A DNA stretch of 64,000 nucleotides. Origin: Medicago truncatula (lineage: Eukaryota; Streptophyta; Magnoliopsida; Fabales; Fabaceae). Below, piece by piece: positions 47,901 through 59,679 of the stretch. The notes under the pieces are model-generated. The model did no database searches, had not been told where the DNA came from, and was given only the letters and a program-made list of their open reading frames with translations. The stretch spans positions 6,409,501 to 6,473,500 of the forward strand of contig NC_053042.1 in the NCBI RefSeq assembly GCF_003473485.1, given 5' to 3'. Position 1 is the stretch's first letter. Each line of letters opens with the position of its first letter. Both the position numbers and the translations under genes were made by a program.

Positions 47901-48648
47901 AAAGGATTGTGATTTCCTTGAATTCCCAAGCTCGCCATTGCCTTTGATTTCATTCTAGGTCTCAATATTAATAACATGTATTAAATTAAAACTCGTCTGA
48001 TCTTCCCTAGCAAACTGATACTTTTCAAGAAAAGAGTATTTTGCATTCAAATCCTTATATTTATGCCAGGGCTTATCCTCTTATTTAAAACTCATGATTG
48101 AACTGTTCAATTCCTCAGAGGCATCCACCCTGGATAGAATCAGGAAGGAAGATGAGAAAAAGATAGCCGAATCATTTACCTCCTCTTTTCCATATTTTGT
48201 TAAAATACTTAAAGCTGGCAATGTCGGTGGTTCACGTACTCTGGTGAGTTGTTTTATCTCTCCACACTTATCTTTAAGTAACTTGTGTAGTGTTTCATCT
48301 GCTTGAAAAACTGATCTAGTTGGAGTATAATATTGAATACTTGTTATATTGTAGAGAATCCCATATCATTTCTCTGCTGCACATCTGCCTGACTTCAAAA
48401 TAGAAGTTACGCTTCGCAATTCAAAAGGCAAATGTTGGACTGTGAACTCCGTCCCATGTGCTAAAGGGAAAATAATTCACTCCTTTTGTGGAGGTTGGAT
48501 GGCCTTTGTTCGTGATAATGGCGTCAATTTTGGCGACACGTGCATTTTTGAGCTCGTTACTAATTATGTGATGCAGGTTTATATATTTGGATCTGGAAAG
48601 GAAGGTGCTGACAATCAAAATGGACATGTGAAACTTGATAGCGTGTAG
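44907..48648 (+). CDS. REM-type B3 protein, two B3 domains (unit 6)
   Basis: Exons 44907-45038, 47102-47657, 48119-48243 and 48355-48648 predict about 368 aa. Exon 1 has a longer N-terminus (MGGRDDGQNWDGSRSWEEDI). The first B3 domain spans exons 1 and 2 (GWQQFVNDHSLKENDFLVFKY). The linker has TSKRTKKKPVIEVTPVQTKK and then RGRPPK, an AT-hook-like core and likely nuclear-localising basic patch. The second domain is type C2b (SSFPYFVKILK, then RIPYHFSAAHLPDFKIEVTL, CGGWMAFVRDNGVNFGDTC) after a short 111-bp intron and ends GHVKLDSV. No disabling change seen. Intron 1 (2,063 bp) contains a three-level nest of transposable elements and a SINE relic. A promoter further upstream may be affected by the 2-kb element ending at 44541. 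Confidence 0.87.
45314..45819. mobile_element. Mutator-type MITE nested in the solo LTR
   Basis: Element 45323-45810 has ends GTGTTAAATTATACTTTTGG and CCAAAAGTGTAATTTACCC, which are imperfect inverted repeats. A perfect 9-bp duplication, ttgttgagt, lies at 45314-45322 and 45811-45819. Further in, GGTCCCCTTAAGTTA is mirrored by AACTTAAGGGCC. It carries another insertion at 45401-45638. Confidence 0.85.
45396..45643. mobile_element. Short solo LTR nested in the MITE
   Basis: Segment 45401-45638 (238 bp) begins TGTTAGAACACC, ends CTTCAACA and is flanked by a perfect 5-bp duplication, atttt, at 45396-45400 and 45639-45643. TG..CA ends and a 5-bp duplication are the hallmarks of an LTR left by recombination. 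It is the youngest of the three nested insertions. Confidence 0.85.
46800..46950 (-). mobile_element. SINE-like relic shared by introns of units 6, 7 and 8
   Basis: On the minus strand a B-box-like AGAGTTCAAATCTTATCGG lies near 46882-46900. The plus strand reads GAGGTTACAAGACTAAGCTC and CACCTCAAGAGTATG at the end. Matching pieces lie at about 51600-51690 (unit 7) and 62880-62960 (unit 8), each just before the GATGATTAATAGCTG intron segment, so it is inherited. Confidence 0.55.
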
Positions 48649-48649
48649 C

Positions 48650-49360
48650 TAGCTACTGTTCCATCTACCTGCTAACTTTCTTGTTTGAGACCTGTGCAGC
48701 TTATGCATGGCAGTAAATTTACGTTGTTTCTTAGTATATGTTTTAGAGGTCACCATTCACATCCCAATTAGATGTATCATCACTAGTAAAGATCATAGAA
48801 TGTATTAATTATCTATTACGCCACTGTATTTTTTATTTCATATCATTGTGAATTTGTGATTATCTATAACATTTAGTAGTAGTGTATCTAGGACCCCCTA
48901 GCCAAGGGATGCAAGCTATTTAAGTAAAATTAATAATTATAAATAAAGTGCATAATATAGTTATGCAATTATATAATTGCTCCCTCCAACCTTAATTTTA
49001 AGCAAAAATGTGAAAGAAAATTGATATATTTGGTCCAAAATTTGAACTAACTGCATCAATTTTGTTTTACCTACTTTTGCTTATAATTTTATTTTTTTTG
49101 TTGCATACTATAGTTATTTCTAGGCTTAATTTCAGCTGGATTTGCAAATTCAATTAGTCGGAAAATGGAGGCATAAGTAAAGAGGATAAAAGAACCGGTA
49201 AAAATTACACTTGAATACCCTGGTAGACTATAGAACAAACCGGTTGAAATACCAAACTACAATGTTCGAGCAAAAAGGTAAGAAGGGAGTGTGAAAGTGA
49301 AGATGAGAGTGGGGGTTAAGGAAAAAAGAAGCGGAATTGATTGGATTTCCTTTTTTTTTT
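48650..49360. other. 3' flank of unit 6
   Basis: Non-coding. 48960-49090 resembles a MITE end (GCTCCCTCCAACCTTAATTT), but no matching partner was identified. No gene seen. Confidence 0.4.
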
Positions 49361-49367
49361 TTTTTTT

Positions 49368-49865
49368 AAGTTAAATATGTTTTTGGTCCCTATAAATATA
49401 CCAATTTTTCCTTTTAGTCCCTCTAAATTTTTCCTTCAATTTTTAGTTCCTATAAAATTTTCAATCACTACTTTTGGTCCCTATTTTTAAGTTAATTTTA
49501 GTATTTTTTTTTTAATGAAATTATGCTGTAGAATATTGTAAAAATATTTTCCAAAGAAAATTAGAATTTTTTTAACAAAACATAAATTTAATATGAATTT
49601 TTAACCATAAAAAATATAAAAATTCATATTAAATTCATGTTTTGTTAAAAAATTCTAAATTTTTTGGGAGAGATTTTTAAAATATTATGAATTTTTATAC
49701 AAAATTTTATTAAAAAAATATTAATTCTACATATGAGTTTACTTTAAAGGAGGGATCAAAAGTGAAGATGAAAAAAAATTTAGGGACTAAAAGTTAAAAG
49801 AAAATTTTAGAGGGACTAAAACGAAAAGTTGGTATATTTATAGGGACCAAAAGCATATTTAACCC
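49368..49865. mobile_element. Foldback MITE between units 6 and 7
   Basis: Left part TTAAATATGTTTTTGGTCCC and right part GGGACCAAAAGCATATTTAA are inverted repeats. Further in, GTCCCTCTAAATTTTTCC is mirrored by AAAATTTTAGAGGGAC. About 498 bp. It is the same family as 61367-61812. The target duplication may be hidden in T runs. Confidence 0.75.
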
Positions 49866-50160
49866 TTTTTTTAAAAGCCAAAAAAAGAAATATATATTTT
49901 TTGAAAGAATTAAAACACAAAAGTTCCTGCTTTGATTGAAAGGATATAAAATTGAAGGATATTTATCATTTTATCTTATTTAAATAATTTTAATTTTTGT
50001 TTTCATGTGATTAATAAAGGATGTTTTTGTAAAATAACTCATAATTATTCTTCTCTATACAACATTAATTATATTTTTTTCTTTCAATAAATTAATTACT
50101 ACATTTGTTCTTAAATTAATATAAGATATTTTAAATATTTTAAGGAAGTTGGTAGTATAG

Positions 50161-50423
50161 TACTTCCTGAGTTTCAAAATACATGTCCAAGTCAACCACT
50201 TCACATATGCCAATGCATAATTTTGACTGTTAATATCTTTAATTTTCTAAAGTAAAAAATTATAAAAATTTAATATTTTGAAAATATTTGTCGAGACAAA
50301 TCAAACAACATCTTACATGCTAATATTTGTATTTATATATTAGTTAAAAAGTATGGTCAAAATAAGTCAAGTGAATAGTGCACATTGCAAAAATTGGACA
50401 TGTATTTTGAAACGGAGGGAGTA
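50161..50423. mobile_element. Stowaway-like MITE, about 260 bp
   Basis: Element 50163-50421 has termini CTTCCTGAGTTTCAAAATAC and GTATTTTGAAACGGAGGGAG with TA on both sides. The interior includes TATTAGTTAAAAAGTATGGT. A related but more diverged copy lies at 53731-53950. Confidence 0.8.
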
Positions 50424-50960
50424 TTAAATTCGTTTGTAATTAATAGTATTGTTTTTACAATTTTATCATTTGAGAGAACTAGTTTATGTTTTCAACATAA
50501 TGTTCATTGTTGATTGGAGAAAAAATGTAAAATAAATCGGGGTATCTTGGTAAAAAAATAATTAATATAGTTGAAAATATCAAAATGATCTTATAAAATT
50601 AAAAGAAAAAAAAAATTCTTGAAAGGATCTTATATGGAGAGGTAGTATATTTCTTAATTAATGTGAAAGTAGAAGAATTAATAAAAGCATTTTTGAACTA
50701 ATGATATTAAACAAAGTTAGATTTGATAAACTTTACACCATTATTAAAGAAAGTTGTGTATACAAAAATTGATCTATCTGATTTAAAATTTTAAATTAGT
50801 TAATCTAACTTTTTTTATAGTATCGGAAGAAGTGGTTGTATTGAAGATGAAGAAGTTATATTGACTTTTGTTTATAAATAAGTTGACTATGATAAGGACT
50901 AAAATGAATGTTTCTTCTACTGAAAGCACATAAACAAAATTTTGCACTGTTCCGACTCAT
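50424..50960. other. AT-rich upstream region of unit 7
   Basis: No gene seen. Near 50890-50915 the phrase GACTAAAATGAATGTTTCTT also occurs, with small changes, before unit 4 (about 25305-25323) and unit 8 (about 61848-61867). It may be part of a shared promoter. Confidence 0.4.
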
Positions 50961-51000
50961 TTTCCTCTTGTACTGTTAAAGGGTTTTAAAGTCATATACC
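50961..51000 (+). promoter_or_regulatory. Conserved upstream/leader block, unit 7 copy
   Basis: TTTCCTCTTGTACTGTTAAA then GGGTTTTAAAGTCATATACC matches the blocks before units 1, 4 and 8. It is about 75-115 bp before the ATG. Confidence 0.5.
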
Positions 51001-51073
51001 CTTCTTGTCTTTTCCTTCCTCAAACAAAAAGCTTGCAACTTTGAACCATTTCCACTCTCCGCTTCTGTTTCAA

Positions 51074-53258
51074 ATGGAAGAAGATGGAAGTAGATCTTGG
51101 GAGGAAGATATTTACTGGAACCATTTTCAATTCATCCATTTCACTCTATTTCTTAGCACCTTTGATTTTCAACAACAACTTGTAAGTTAAAAATGAAACC
51201 TTTCTTAAATATTCATACTAATTTTCAACTTATTTTCTTTTTTCTTTAATAATTTAACTTGCCCAACTTTTAAATTTTGTTTCTTTTTACAATTCATTTA
51301 ACTGCAGTTAGTTCTATTGAAGTAAGTTTTCAGCTTTTGATTTTTGGATATATACTGTTAAAGTTTTCATTTTTTTAATATTTTATACAGATAGATAGGC
51401 TAGAATGGCTTATGAACTTTGACAATAGTTGTAGATCTGTATGCTTTGGAAACACTTTGTTTAGAGCCTGCATTGCAATAATTAAGTAGATTGTTTTAAG
51501 GAAATGAAAAGCAATTGAATAAGGCGATTGATTAGTAAAAGGTCCGGAGTTCAAATCCTAGCAAAGGAGAAAATCATACCAACTAACGTACTAACATTTG
51601 TCATTAATTATTTTTATATTACGAACTCTGTAATTTAAGGTTACAAGGCTAAACTCTTTCCAGTGAGGCTAACACCTCAAGTGTACTTGAGATGATTAAT
51701 AGCTGTTTTATAAGAAAATAGTTATGAGAAGCTCTTAGGTATATGTATATTCTACCAACATCTCTTAGACTCTTCAATTCAATGTATCTTAATATCAAAA
51801 GGAAATTTATGTTTTAATTGCAGGCACTTCCTAAAACATTTTCAGACAATTTAAAGAACAAGTTGCCTGAAAATGTGACCCTTAAAGGTCCTAGTGGAGT
51901 TGTTTGGAATATAGGACTGACAACTAGAGATTATACGGTTTACTTCACGGACGGTTGGCAACGATTTGTGAAAGATCATTCTTTGAAAGAGAATGATTTC
52001 CTTGTTTTTAAGTACAATGGTGAATCACTCTTTGAGGTTTTAATCTTTGATCGAGATAACTTTTGTGAGAAGGCAACTTCTTATTTTGTTGGAAAATGCG
52101 GACATGCTCAAACTGAACAAGAGGGTAGCAAGGCAAAGAACAATAACACTTCTGCTTTTAATACTGGTGTTGAGTCTGCTTCCCCTGAACAGATCATGGC
52201 TGATGCAGTCACTAAGACCACACCTGTAGCGGTTCCCTCCCAAAAAACCAGCAAAAGGACCAAGAAGAAGCCTGTTATTGAAGTTACACCTGTCCAGACT
52301 AAGAAGCGAGGAAGACCACCAAAATCAGCTAATTCTTTTGAGAGATCACATGATTTGGTGGTTTGTAACAAGGAACTCTCAGGTTAAAATATTTCTTTCT
52401 TTTTCGTTAACTTTTTCATGAACTATAACTAACATGTATTTCTCGCCCTCTCTCTAACTAACTTACCAACAAGCACTCTCTTTTTTTTTTTGGCCTTTCC
52501 CTTAATGTGTCCTATTATACTCTCTAGAGTGAAGTAATCTCTTGTAACCATAACATCTTCAACATAAACAAGTACATTTATTTTTCCTCCTTTGAATAAC
52601 ATGTATGAAAACTCATTTGATCTTCCCTAGCAAACTGATACTTGTCTAGGAAAGGGTATTTTGCATTCAAATCCTTATACTTATGCCAGAGCTTATCCTT
52701 TTATTTAAACTCATGATTGAACTGTTCAATTCCTCAGAGTCATCTATCGTGAAGAGAAAAAGGAAGGAAGATGAGAAAAAGATAGCCCAATCATTTACTT
52801 CTTCTTTTCCATATTTTGTTAAAATACTTAAAAACGGCAATGTTGGTGGTTCACGTACTCTGGTGAGTTGTTCCCTTTTTATCCTTAAGTATCGTGTGTA
52901 GTATTTCATCTGCTTGACAAACTGATCGTTTGGAGTATAATATTGAATTCTTGTTACATTGTAGAGAATCCCGCGTCGTTTCTCTGCTGCACATCTCCCC
53001 GACGACAAAACAGAAGTTACGCTTCGAAATTCAAGAGGCGAATGTTGGACTGTAAACTCAGTCCCATATGCTAAACGGGGAATGCTTCACACCTTTTGTG
53101 GGGGATGGATGTCCTTTGTTCGTGATAATGGCGTCAATTTTGGTGACACATGCATTTTTGAGCTCGTTTCTGATTATGTGATGCAGGTTCATATATATGG
53201 GGTTGGAAAGGAAAGTATTAACAATCAAAATGGACATGTGAAACTTGATAACAAGTAG
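51074..53258 (+). CDS. REM-type B3 protein, two B3 domains (unit 7)
   Basis: Exons 51074-51181, 51824-52382, 52738-52862 and 52965-53258 give about 361 aa, all phases consistent. Exon 1 is MEEDGSRSWEEDIYWNHF and onward. Exon 2 carries the remaining first B3 domain (ALPKTFSDNLKNKLPENV, GWQRFVKDHSLKENDFLVFKY) and the linker with KKRGRPPKSANS, an AT-hook-like core. Exon 3 has a strongly basic VKRKRKEDEKK followed by SSFPYFVKILK. Exon 4 is a C2b domain (RIPRRFSAAHLPDDKTEVTL, CGGWMSFVRDNGVNFGDTC) ending GHVKLDNK. It is closest to unit 6 in linker and C-terminus. This is the most compact complete copy (about 2.2 kb), with few intron insertions and no disabling change. Confidence 0.88.
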
Positions 53259-53259
53259 C

Positions 53260-53728
53260 TAGCTACTGTTCCATTTACATGCTAACGTTCTTGTTTGTAA
53301 GACTTGTGCATCTTATGCATGGCAGTAGATTCGTGTTGTATCTTACAACTAGCTGTATCATCACTAATCAAGATTATAGAATGCATTAATTATATATTAG
53401 GCCACTGTTTTTTATTTCATATTATTATGAATTTGTGATGTAGCAGTAATGAATTACTACATAATATAGTTATTTCTATTTTGTATTAAATGGCAGAGTC
53501 AAATTGAACATAATAATGTGGGGGCAAAAATTATAGAAAATCAATGTAGATTTAGAATCAGCAGGGAGAAACTATTCCAGAGTTAGAACGTTATACATGA
53601 TTCTTTACTTAGGAACAATATAATACTATATTAAACAATTTAATTCTCACAGATTCTATAAAAGGAGAATTAGGTGGTTTAACACTTTAATTTTAGTTGT
53701 TAGATTAAAAACATTAATATTAAAATTA
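53260..53728. other. 3' flank of unit 7
   Basis: Non-coding, matching the flank of unit 6 for roughly the first 180 bp (TCTTATGCATGGCAGTA). No gene seen. Confidence 0.45.
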
Positions 53729-53952
53729 TACTCCCTTCGTTCTTAAATACATATTGTATTTGATTACATCACACATGTCAATACACAACTTTGATCGTTA
53801 ATATCTTTAATAAAAAAAATTATAAATTTGATATTTTGAAAATATTCATTGAGATTAATATTTTAAATTGTATTTATATATTAGTTAAAAAATATAGTCA
53901 AACTAAGTTATGAGAACTGTGCACATTGTATTTATATATTTCTCGGGTAGTA
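53729..53952. mobile_element. Stowaway-like MITE, about 220 bp
   Basis: Element 53731-53950 starts CTCCCTTCGTTCTTAAATAC and ends ATATTTCTCGGGTAG with TA on both sides. The interior (TATTTATATATTAGTTAAAA) matches the copy at 50163-50421. It ends 48 bp before the large MULE target site. Confidence 0.7.
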
Positions 53953-54008
53953 TTGATGCTTCACATGTAGTAGTTGGAGGAGGGTTGAGATAGTGTGTGG
54001 GAAACTGG

Positions 54009-54175
54009 GAAATTTTTTTTTTTCTGCCCTTATTTAATTTCAAAAATACCCTAGTTTTGAAAAAAATTGCATAAATGCCCTACTTTTCAGAAATAATTGG
54101 TACCTTGCAACCCCCACTTGCGGGGTACCTTAAAAAAATTTAAAAAATGAACTACCCCGCAAGTGGGACTTGCGG

Positions 54176-54218
<43 letters not shown>

Positions 54219-54361
54219 AAATAACTACACGCCTATTTTTTTTTTTTAAAATTAATAGGTTGCTACCCCCACTTGCGGGGTATGCTTAATTTTTTTTTTA
54301 AATTTTTTTAATACCCCGCAAGCCCCACTTGCGGGTTTGTTTTTTTTTTTTTTTTTTTAAA
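54009..54361. repeat. Left terminal inverted repeat of the MULE
   Basis: The sequence is the reverse complement of about 59309-59677 apart from run-length changes and a small indel near 54045-54060. It contains several copies of the phrase CCCACTTGCGGGGT or its complement (near 54113, 54155, 54265 and 54313), separated by long A/T runs. Some face each other and could fold as hairpins. Confidence 0.85.
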
Positions 54362-54439
54362 TTTTAAAATAAAAAAAAATAATAAAAAAAGAAGGAAAAA
54401 AAATAATAAACATATTAAATATCATGATATCTACAATTA

Positions 54440-55508
54440 TTATAAATGCCCGGCTGTCCCACACCCTCGTCTTCGACGATTTCTTCCGCGATTTACTTGA
54501 GGGTCATGTTGGTCTTCGTCGTTGTTATCTGCAGCTGATTGTATTTGACTACCATAACCCAATGACAATGACACATCGTGTTCCCTTGTTGGCCATCCCA
54601 TATCCAGAAATTGATCACTAGAGTTCAACGAAGCCGGAGAAAAGTGAGATAATAGGTTTGTTGGTGTTGGTGGGTGGTTGTAGTTTTGGTTGGTGTACAT
54701 TGGGTACTGTGGGTTGCTGTAGGGGGGGTAATTGGTGTTGGACGGTCCAGCTTGGTTTGGGTCATTATAGGAGAAGTAGTTGTTGTTGGATGCGCCAGCT
54801 TGGTTTGGGTCATTGTAACCATAAGTTGACTGATAATGGGGCTCATATGCATTTCTCGGGGAGGTATATGGTGGTGGTTGGATGATGTTTTGTTGGGGGG
54901 TGTCGAGAAATTCATACATTACAGAACCATGAATGTTTTGGGTTGTATGTGGTTGGGATTGATGATCTTGTAGTTGAGAAAAAATGTCTTGATCCCAAAA
55001 ATCATCATGAATTGGTGTTTGGTTGTTGCGAATTTCAGGTTCATGTTCCGGCTCTTCTTCTTCGGCTTCGTCTGGATCTGAATTTGATGGGTTTGTTTCA
55101 ATTGAAATCCTTAGACGTGGGTTGCATGTGGTTGTCAACCACTCAATATACGCATGAGTGTGGGTGAGTGATCTTGGCCGCATGCGTGGTAAAGTATGAC
55201 TCCGTCGGTTGTCCCAATGTTCGCACTCTTGTGGAAAGCGATAACCATTTGATTTGTACCACGTCTTGAACCGTTTGTCTATTACATGGTACTGTGTCAT
55301 GTCTCGTGGGGGCCCTGGTATTTCTTGTGGCAGACCAAATTGGAGCTTGACCCTATCAGTTGGATGCCATTCAACTTTGTCAAAACATATAAGGTAACTT
55401 GTTGCAGTCCACTCCCAATATTCTTCAGGCAAGTTGTGTGGAACATTCTTGTATGGTCTCCATTTAAACTAGCACAAGAGATAAGATGTAGTGTAAGGTT
55501 AACAATTT

Positions 55509-55560
<52 letters not shown>

Positions 55561-56725
55561 ATAATTAAAAAGTCAATTATAATATTACATCATGGGGTAG
55601 TATGTCATCAAACTTTTTTCGGTAAGAAATAGTGTCATGGCTTGGATTTTCATAGTATCTTGAACCTGCACCTGTCCATCTAACAAATGATATAAACAAT
55701 TTAGTAACTAATTTATCAAATAATAATATTAATAAGAAGTGAGAAAATGTGACGAAATAAATATTAAAAAAAAAATTGATCACGATTACTTTAATCCAAG
55801 CGGCCACTGGAGTGGGTTATCATTTTTCGGAGCGATATAACTCAACCGACAATATCCCCAAACTTGTAACAGGAAATGACATCCTGTTAGTGCTTTTACA
55901 TTTGGGTGTGATGCCTCACACAAGCCACGATAAAGGTAAGTCAACACTGCCGATCCCCAACTATAGTTTCTTGTTAGATTAAAATCCATTAACAAATACA
56001 ACCAGGAGTTGTGCACAAATAATCCAGTTGTATTAGGAAACAAGAACCCTCCAAAGAGGTATAGTAGGTACCTCCTAGTGTGTTGTATTTTTACCTCCGG
56101 AGGAGATTGTTCACTGAAGTTATTATCGACCAGATTATCCTTTAACCACGACAATGAGAGGGTAAAACCATCAGTTTTATTTGCTGGAGGAGTTATTCCC
56201 AACAATTGAGCACAAATGTTCCACGCAAGATTTGGAGGAGCCGTAACAAATGGTCCGCAAAAAGGTAATCCGAGTAACATATATACGTCTTCCAACGTGA
56301 TTGTGCATTCACCCGTTCGAAAATGAAAAGTATGTGTTTCAGACCGCCACCTTTCTACAAGAGCGGTTACGATGTGTCTATCGATTTTGTAACGCCCTAT
56401 TTGAGAAACCTCAAAAAATCCGGTTTGACGTAGATACTCTTCAATATGAGGACTTGGTATTATGTGTTGTCTAGTACGGGTGACGAGAGGTGCACCCTCT
56501 GCATCCTAACAAAAAAAATAAGAAATGAATACAATTAAAACATAATCAAAATATAAATTTAAATAGTTCAATGTATATTGAAATTAATATTGAACTATAA
56601 TATTAAGAGTAGTATTAATAATTAAAAAATGAAAACGACATTAACAAATTAATATTTATATATACCCATCTTCTGATATGTTCTTCATTGGATCTGTGAT
56701 CATTTTCCAACCACAAGTATGCCAT
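54440..56725 (-). CDS. Plant mobile domain (PMD) protein of the MULE
   Basis: Four exons on the minus strand: 56725-56666, 56505-55790, 55679-55589 and 55468-54440. All are GT-AG, in phase, and predict about 631 aa. The PMD (aminotransferase-like, DUF1985-neighbouring) family features are clear: RQHIIPSPHIEEYLRQTGFF, WRSETHTFHFRTGECTITLE, EDVYMLLGLPFCGPF, then FLFPNTTGLFVHNSWL, LYRGLCEA, ISYRKKFDDILPHD, WRPYKNVPHNLPEEYWEWTA and CFDKVEWHPTDRVKLQFGLP. The C-terminal third is low-complexity with two DPNQAG repeats and ends GRNRRRRGCGTAGHL. Host PMD relatives in Arabidopsis (MAIN, MAIL1) act in gene silencing. In a transposon the role is unknown. The divergent arrangement suggests a promoter shared with the transposase. 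Confidence 0.88.
55511..55557. repeat. (TA)n microsatellite in a PMD-gene intron
   Basis: About 23 uninterrupted TA units lie between the last two coding exons of the PMD gene. Length is likely to vary between individuals. Confidence 0.95.
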
Positions 56726-57161
56726 TACTTTATATAATTTGTTTGAAATATTGGTTGTATGTGAGTGAGTAAGGAAAGGAATGTGAGTGAGTAAGGAAAG
56801 GATTGAGATAAGTAGAATATGTCTGAAGAGTTAAAATATAGTTCTAGTATTTATAATGTAAAGTTATGTGTAAATAGGGGAAGTAGTTGTGTGGTATCGT
56901 AATGAATGAAGTGAAGAATTCAATTCATATCTTTTACTAATTCAACACCTGCAAAGCAACAACACATGCAAAGCAACAGTCTTAAAATAAATATAGAAGT
57001 GACAACTGCATCAATAAATATAGAAGTGACTACTGCATCAGAAGCATGGTGTTCAACAAGCATGCTACTCAACAGTATCATATTAATCAAGTAAGATATG
57101 ACTATTGCATGCAAAATACATTAATTTCTTGGGAGAAATTTTTCACCAAAATGACACATGC
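56726..57161. promoter_or_regulatory. Probable divergent promoter of the MULE
   Basis: The 436 bp between the two start codons hold two close tandem duplications: GTGAGTGAGTAAGGAAAGGA twice at about 56761-56801, and AATAAATATAGAAGTGAC followed by WACTGCATCA twice at about 56987-57040. No other gene lies between. Short upstream exons of the transposase cannot be excluded. Confidence 0.55.
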
Positions 57162-59236
57162 ATGGTTGATCACGTGATGCATGCAGTTCAAGATGATGAA
57201 GACAATGATGATGAAGAACTCCTTGCCGCACAAAACGGTGACGAGAACGAAGAAGACGATGATGACGATCTGCCACAACTACCAATTTTACCAATTAGAG
57301 CTTCTTACAACCCACCAAGGTCCATGCGCAACGTCAACGATGACCACTCAACTGAACTTTACCATTCAATGGCTCTTCCGGTCGATCAAGGTATTGCCCC
57401 AGGGATGCAATTTCATAACAAGAATGATTGCATTCTCGCAATTAAATATTATCACATGAAAAAATCAACCGATTATATTGTGAAAAAATCAGATCCTGAA
57501 AGGTATGTCATCAAATGTAAAGATACAAAATGTGGTTTCAAATTGCGGGCCTCGTGGAGGAAAAAAACTGATAAATGGGAGATTGGGAACATGAATGATC
57601 ATACATGTGTCTCAACAGAAATGACACAAGATCATCACAAACTTAGTTACAATGTGATATGTGAAAGTGTTAAATCACTACTATATATGGATGCCTCAAT
57701 TACAGTGAAGGTTATAATTGCACACATCCGAGAGAAATTTAATTACACAGTTTCATACAGAAAGGCATGGAGAGCAAGGAATAAGGCGATTGAATCAATT
57801 TATGGTAATTGGGAGGAGTCTTATGAAGAACTACCACAGTGGTTGATGGTCATGGAAAAAGATTTGCCAGGAACAATAATTGATTTTCAATCAGACCCAT
57901 CAACAGAAGTGGCAAATGAGACCGTCTTCAAGCGTCTCTTTTGGGCCTTTCGTCCGTGCATCTCAGGTTTCGAATTCTGCAAACCAATTGTCCAAATTGA
58001 CGCAACTTGGTTGTATGGTAAATACAAGGGAACATTGTTGTTAGCTGTTGCGCAAGATGGGAACAACAAGATATTTCCCATAGCTTTTGCAATCGTGGAA
58101 GGCGAGACCAAGGAGGCATGGAGTTTCTTTTTGAAAAATTTAAGGCAGCATGTCACCCCACAAGAGAACATATGCCTCATTTTTGATAGACATGTGTCAA
58201 TAAAGAGCGCGTATGATGATCCACAGAATGGATGGCACGATGCTCCGACAAGCCATGTTTATTGTGTCCGACACATTGCACAAAACTTTATGAGATCATT
58301 CAAGGATGGAGAACTAAAGAAAAAAGTTGCATGCATGGGTAAAAATCATATCTCTTTCCACGTAAATTCGACATTTTATTTGTTTAAAATGACACATCTA
58401 ACTTTTTTCAAAACAATGCAGGTTACGCCATGAACATCCCTACATTCGAATACTACCGTTCTGAAATTGCTGTTGCAGACCGAAAGGCTTTAGCATGGGT
58501 CGACAATATTCCCAAACAAAAGTGGACTCAATCACATGATGATGGTCGACGATGGGGCCATATGACAAGTAACTTGGTAGAGTCACAAAACAACGTGTAT
58601 AAGGGTATTCGAGGACTTCCGATCACAGCTATCGTGAAAGCATCATATTACAGGTTGGCGGCCTTGTTTGCTAAAAGAGGACATGAGGCAGCGGCAAGGG
58701 TAAATTCTGGTGAGCCATTCTCTGAAAACAGCATGAAATATCTCAGGAATGAGGTGATTAAATCCAACAGTCATCATGTCACTCAGTTTGACCGGGATCG
58801 ATATACCTTTTCCGTCCGTGAAACCATCGATCATAAAGAAGGATTGCCAAAGGGAGAATACAAAGTGGACCTGCAAAATAAATGGTGTGACTGTGGACGG
58901 TTTAGAGCGTTACACCTACCATGCTCACATGTCATTGCCGCATGTTCTAGCTTTTGTCACGACTACAAGACTTTTGTCGATAACAAATTCACGAATGAGT
59001 GTGTATACGCCGTATACAACATCCACTTCGACGTGGTTCACCACCAGACATATTGGCCTAATTATGAAGGACCGAAGGTGGTTCCCAACAAGTTAATGCG
59101 TAGGGCAAAGAAAGGTCGTCCACCAATTACTCGCATTAGGACCGAAATGGACGATGTGGAAACTGAGAGAAGATGCGGTGTTTGTAGGATGCCTGGTCAT
59201 TCCCGCAAAGATTGCATCAATATTAGACATCAGTAG
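57162..59236 (+). CDS. MuDR/MURA-type transposase of the MULE
   Basis: Two exons, 57162-58338 and 58422-59236, joined by an 83-bp GT-AG intron (phase 1), predict about 663 aa. After an acidic N-terminus come the MuDR N-terminal zinc-binding region (MQFHNKNDCILAIKYYHMKK, CKDTKCGFKLRASW, HTC) and the MULE DDE core: IDATWLYGKYKGTLLLAVAQ with the first catalytic aspartate, and LIFDRHVSIKSAY with the second. A SWIM zinc finger (CDCGRFRALHLPCSH) and a C-terminal CCHC knuckle (CGVCRMPGHSRKDC) follow. No stop or frameshift was seen. The frame is open further upstream to 57105 without an ATG, so the first ATG at 57162 was used. It should act in the nucleus on the TIRs. Start-codon choice is the least certain part. 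Confidence 0.9.
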
Positions 59237-59303
59237 AAATTTAGTCTTTATTTTGTTTATAGGATGTCTAGTGATTAATATTATTATTATTATTATTAAT
59301 AAT

Positions 59304-59308
<5 letters not shown>

Positions 59309-59334
<26 letters not shown>

Positions 59335-59468
59335 CCCGCAAGTGGGGCTTGCGGGGTATTAAAAAAATTTAAAAAAAAAATTAAGCATACCCCGCAAGTG
59401 GGGGTAGCAACCTATTAATTTTTAAAAAAAAAAAAAAAAAAAAATAGGCGTGTAGTTATTTAGTTTAA

Positions 59469-59502
<34 letters not shown>

Positions 59503-59677
59503 GCCGCAAGTCCCACTTGCGGGGTAGTTCATTTTTTAAATTTTTTTAAGGTACCCCGCAAGTGGGGGTTGCAAGGTACCAATTATTTCTGAAAAGTAGG
59601 GCATTTATGCAATTTTTTTCAAAACTAGGGCATTTTTGTATTTTTGGAATTAAATAAGGGCAGAAAAAAAAAATTTC
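59309..59677. repeat. Right terminal inverted repeat of the MULE
   Basis: Partner of 54009-54361, with the same CCCCGCAAGTGGGG phrases and long A runs. It begins about 70 bp after the transposase stop codon, so the transcript probably ends in or near it. Confidence 0.85.
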
Positions 59678-59679
59678 GG

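Noticed and set aside
54658..55167. Plus-strand frames opposite the PMD gene
   Set aside because: Antisense shadows of the low-complexity PMD C-terminus.
57105..57161. Transposase start at 57105
   Set aside because: There is no ATG at that position. The first in-frame ATG is at 57162, although an upstream exon is possible.
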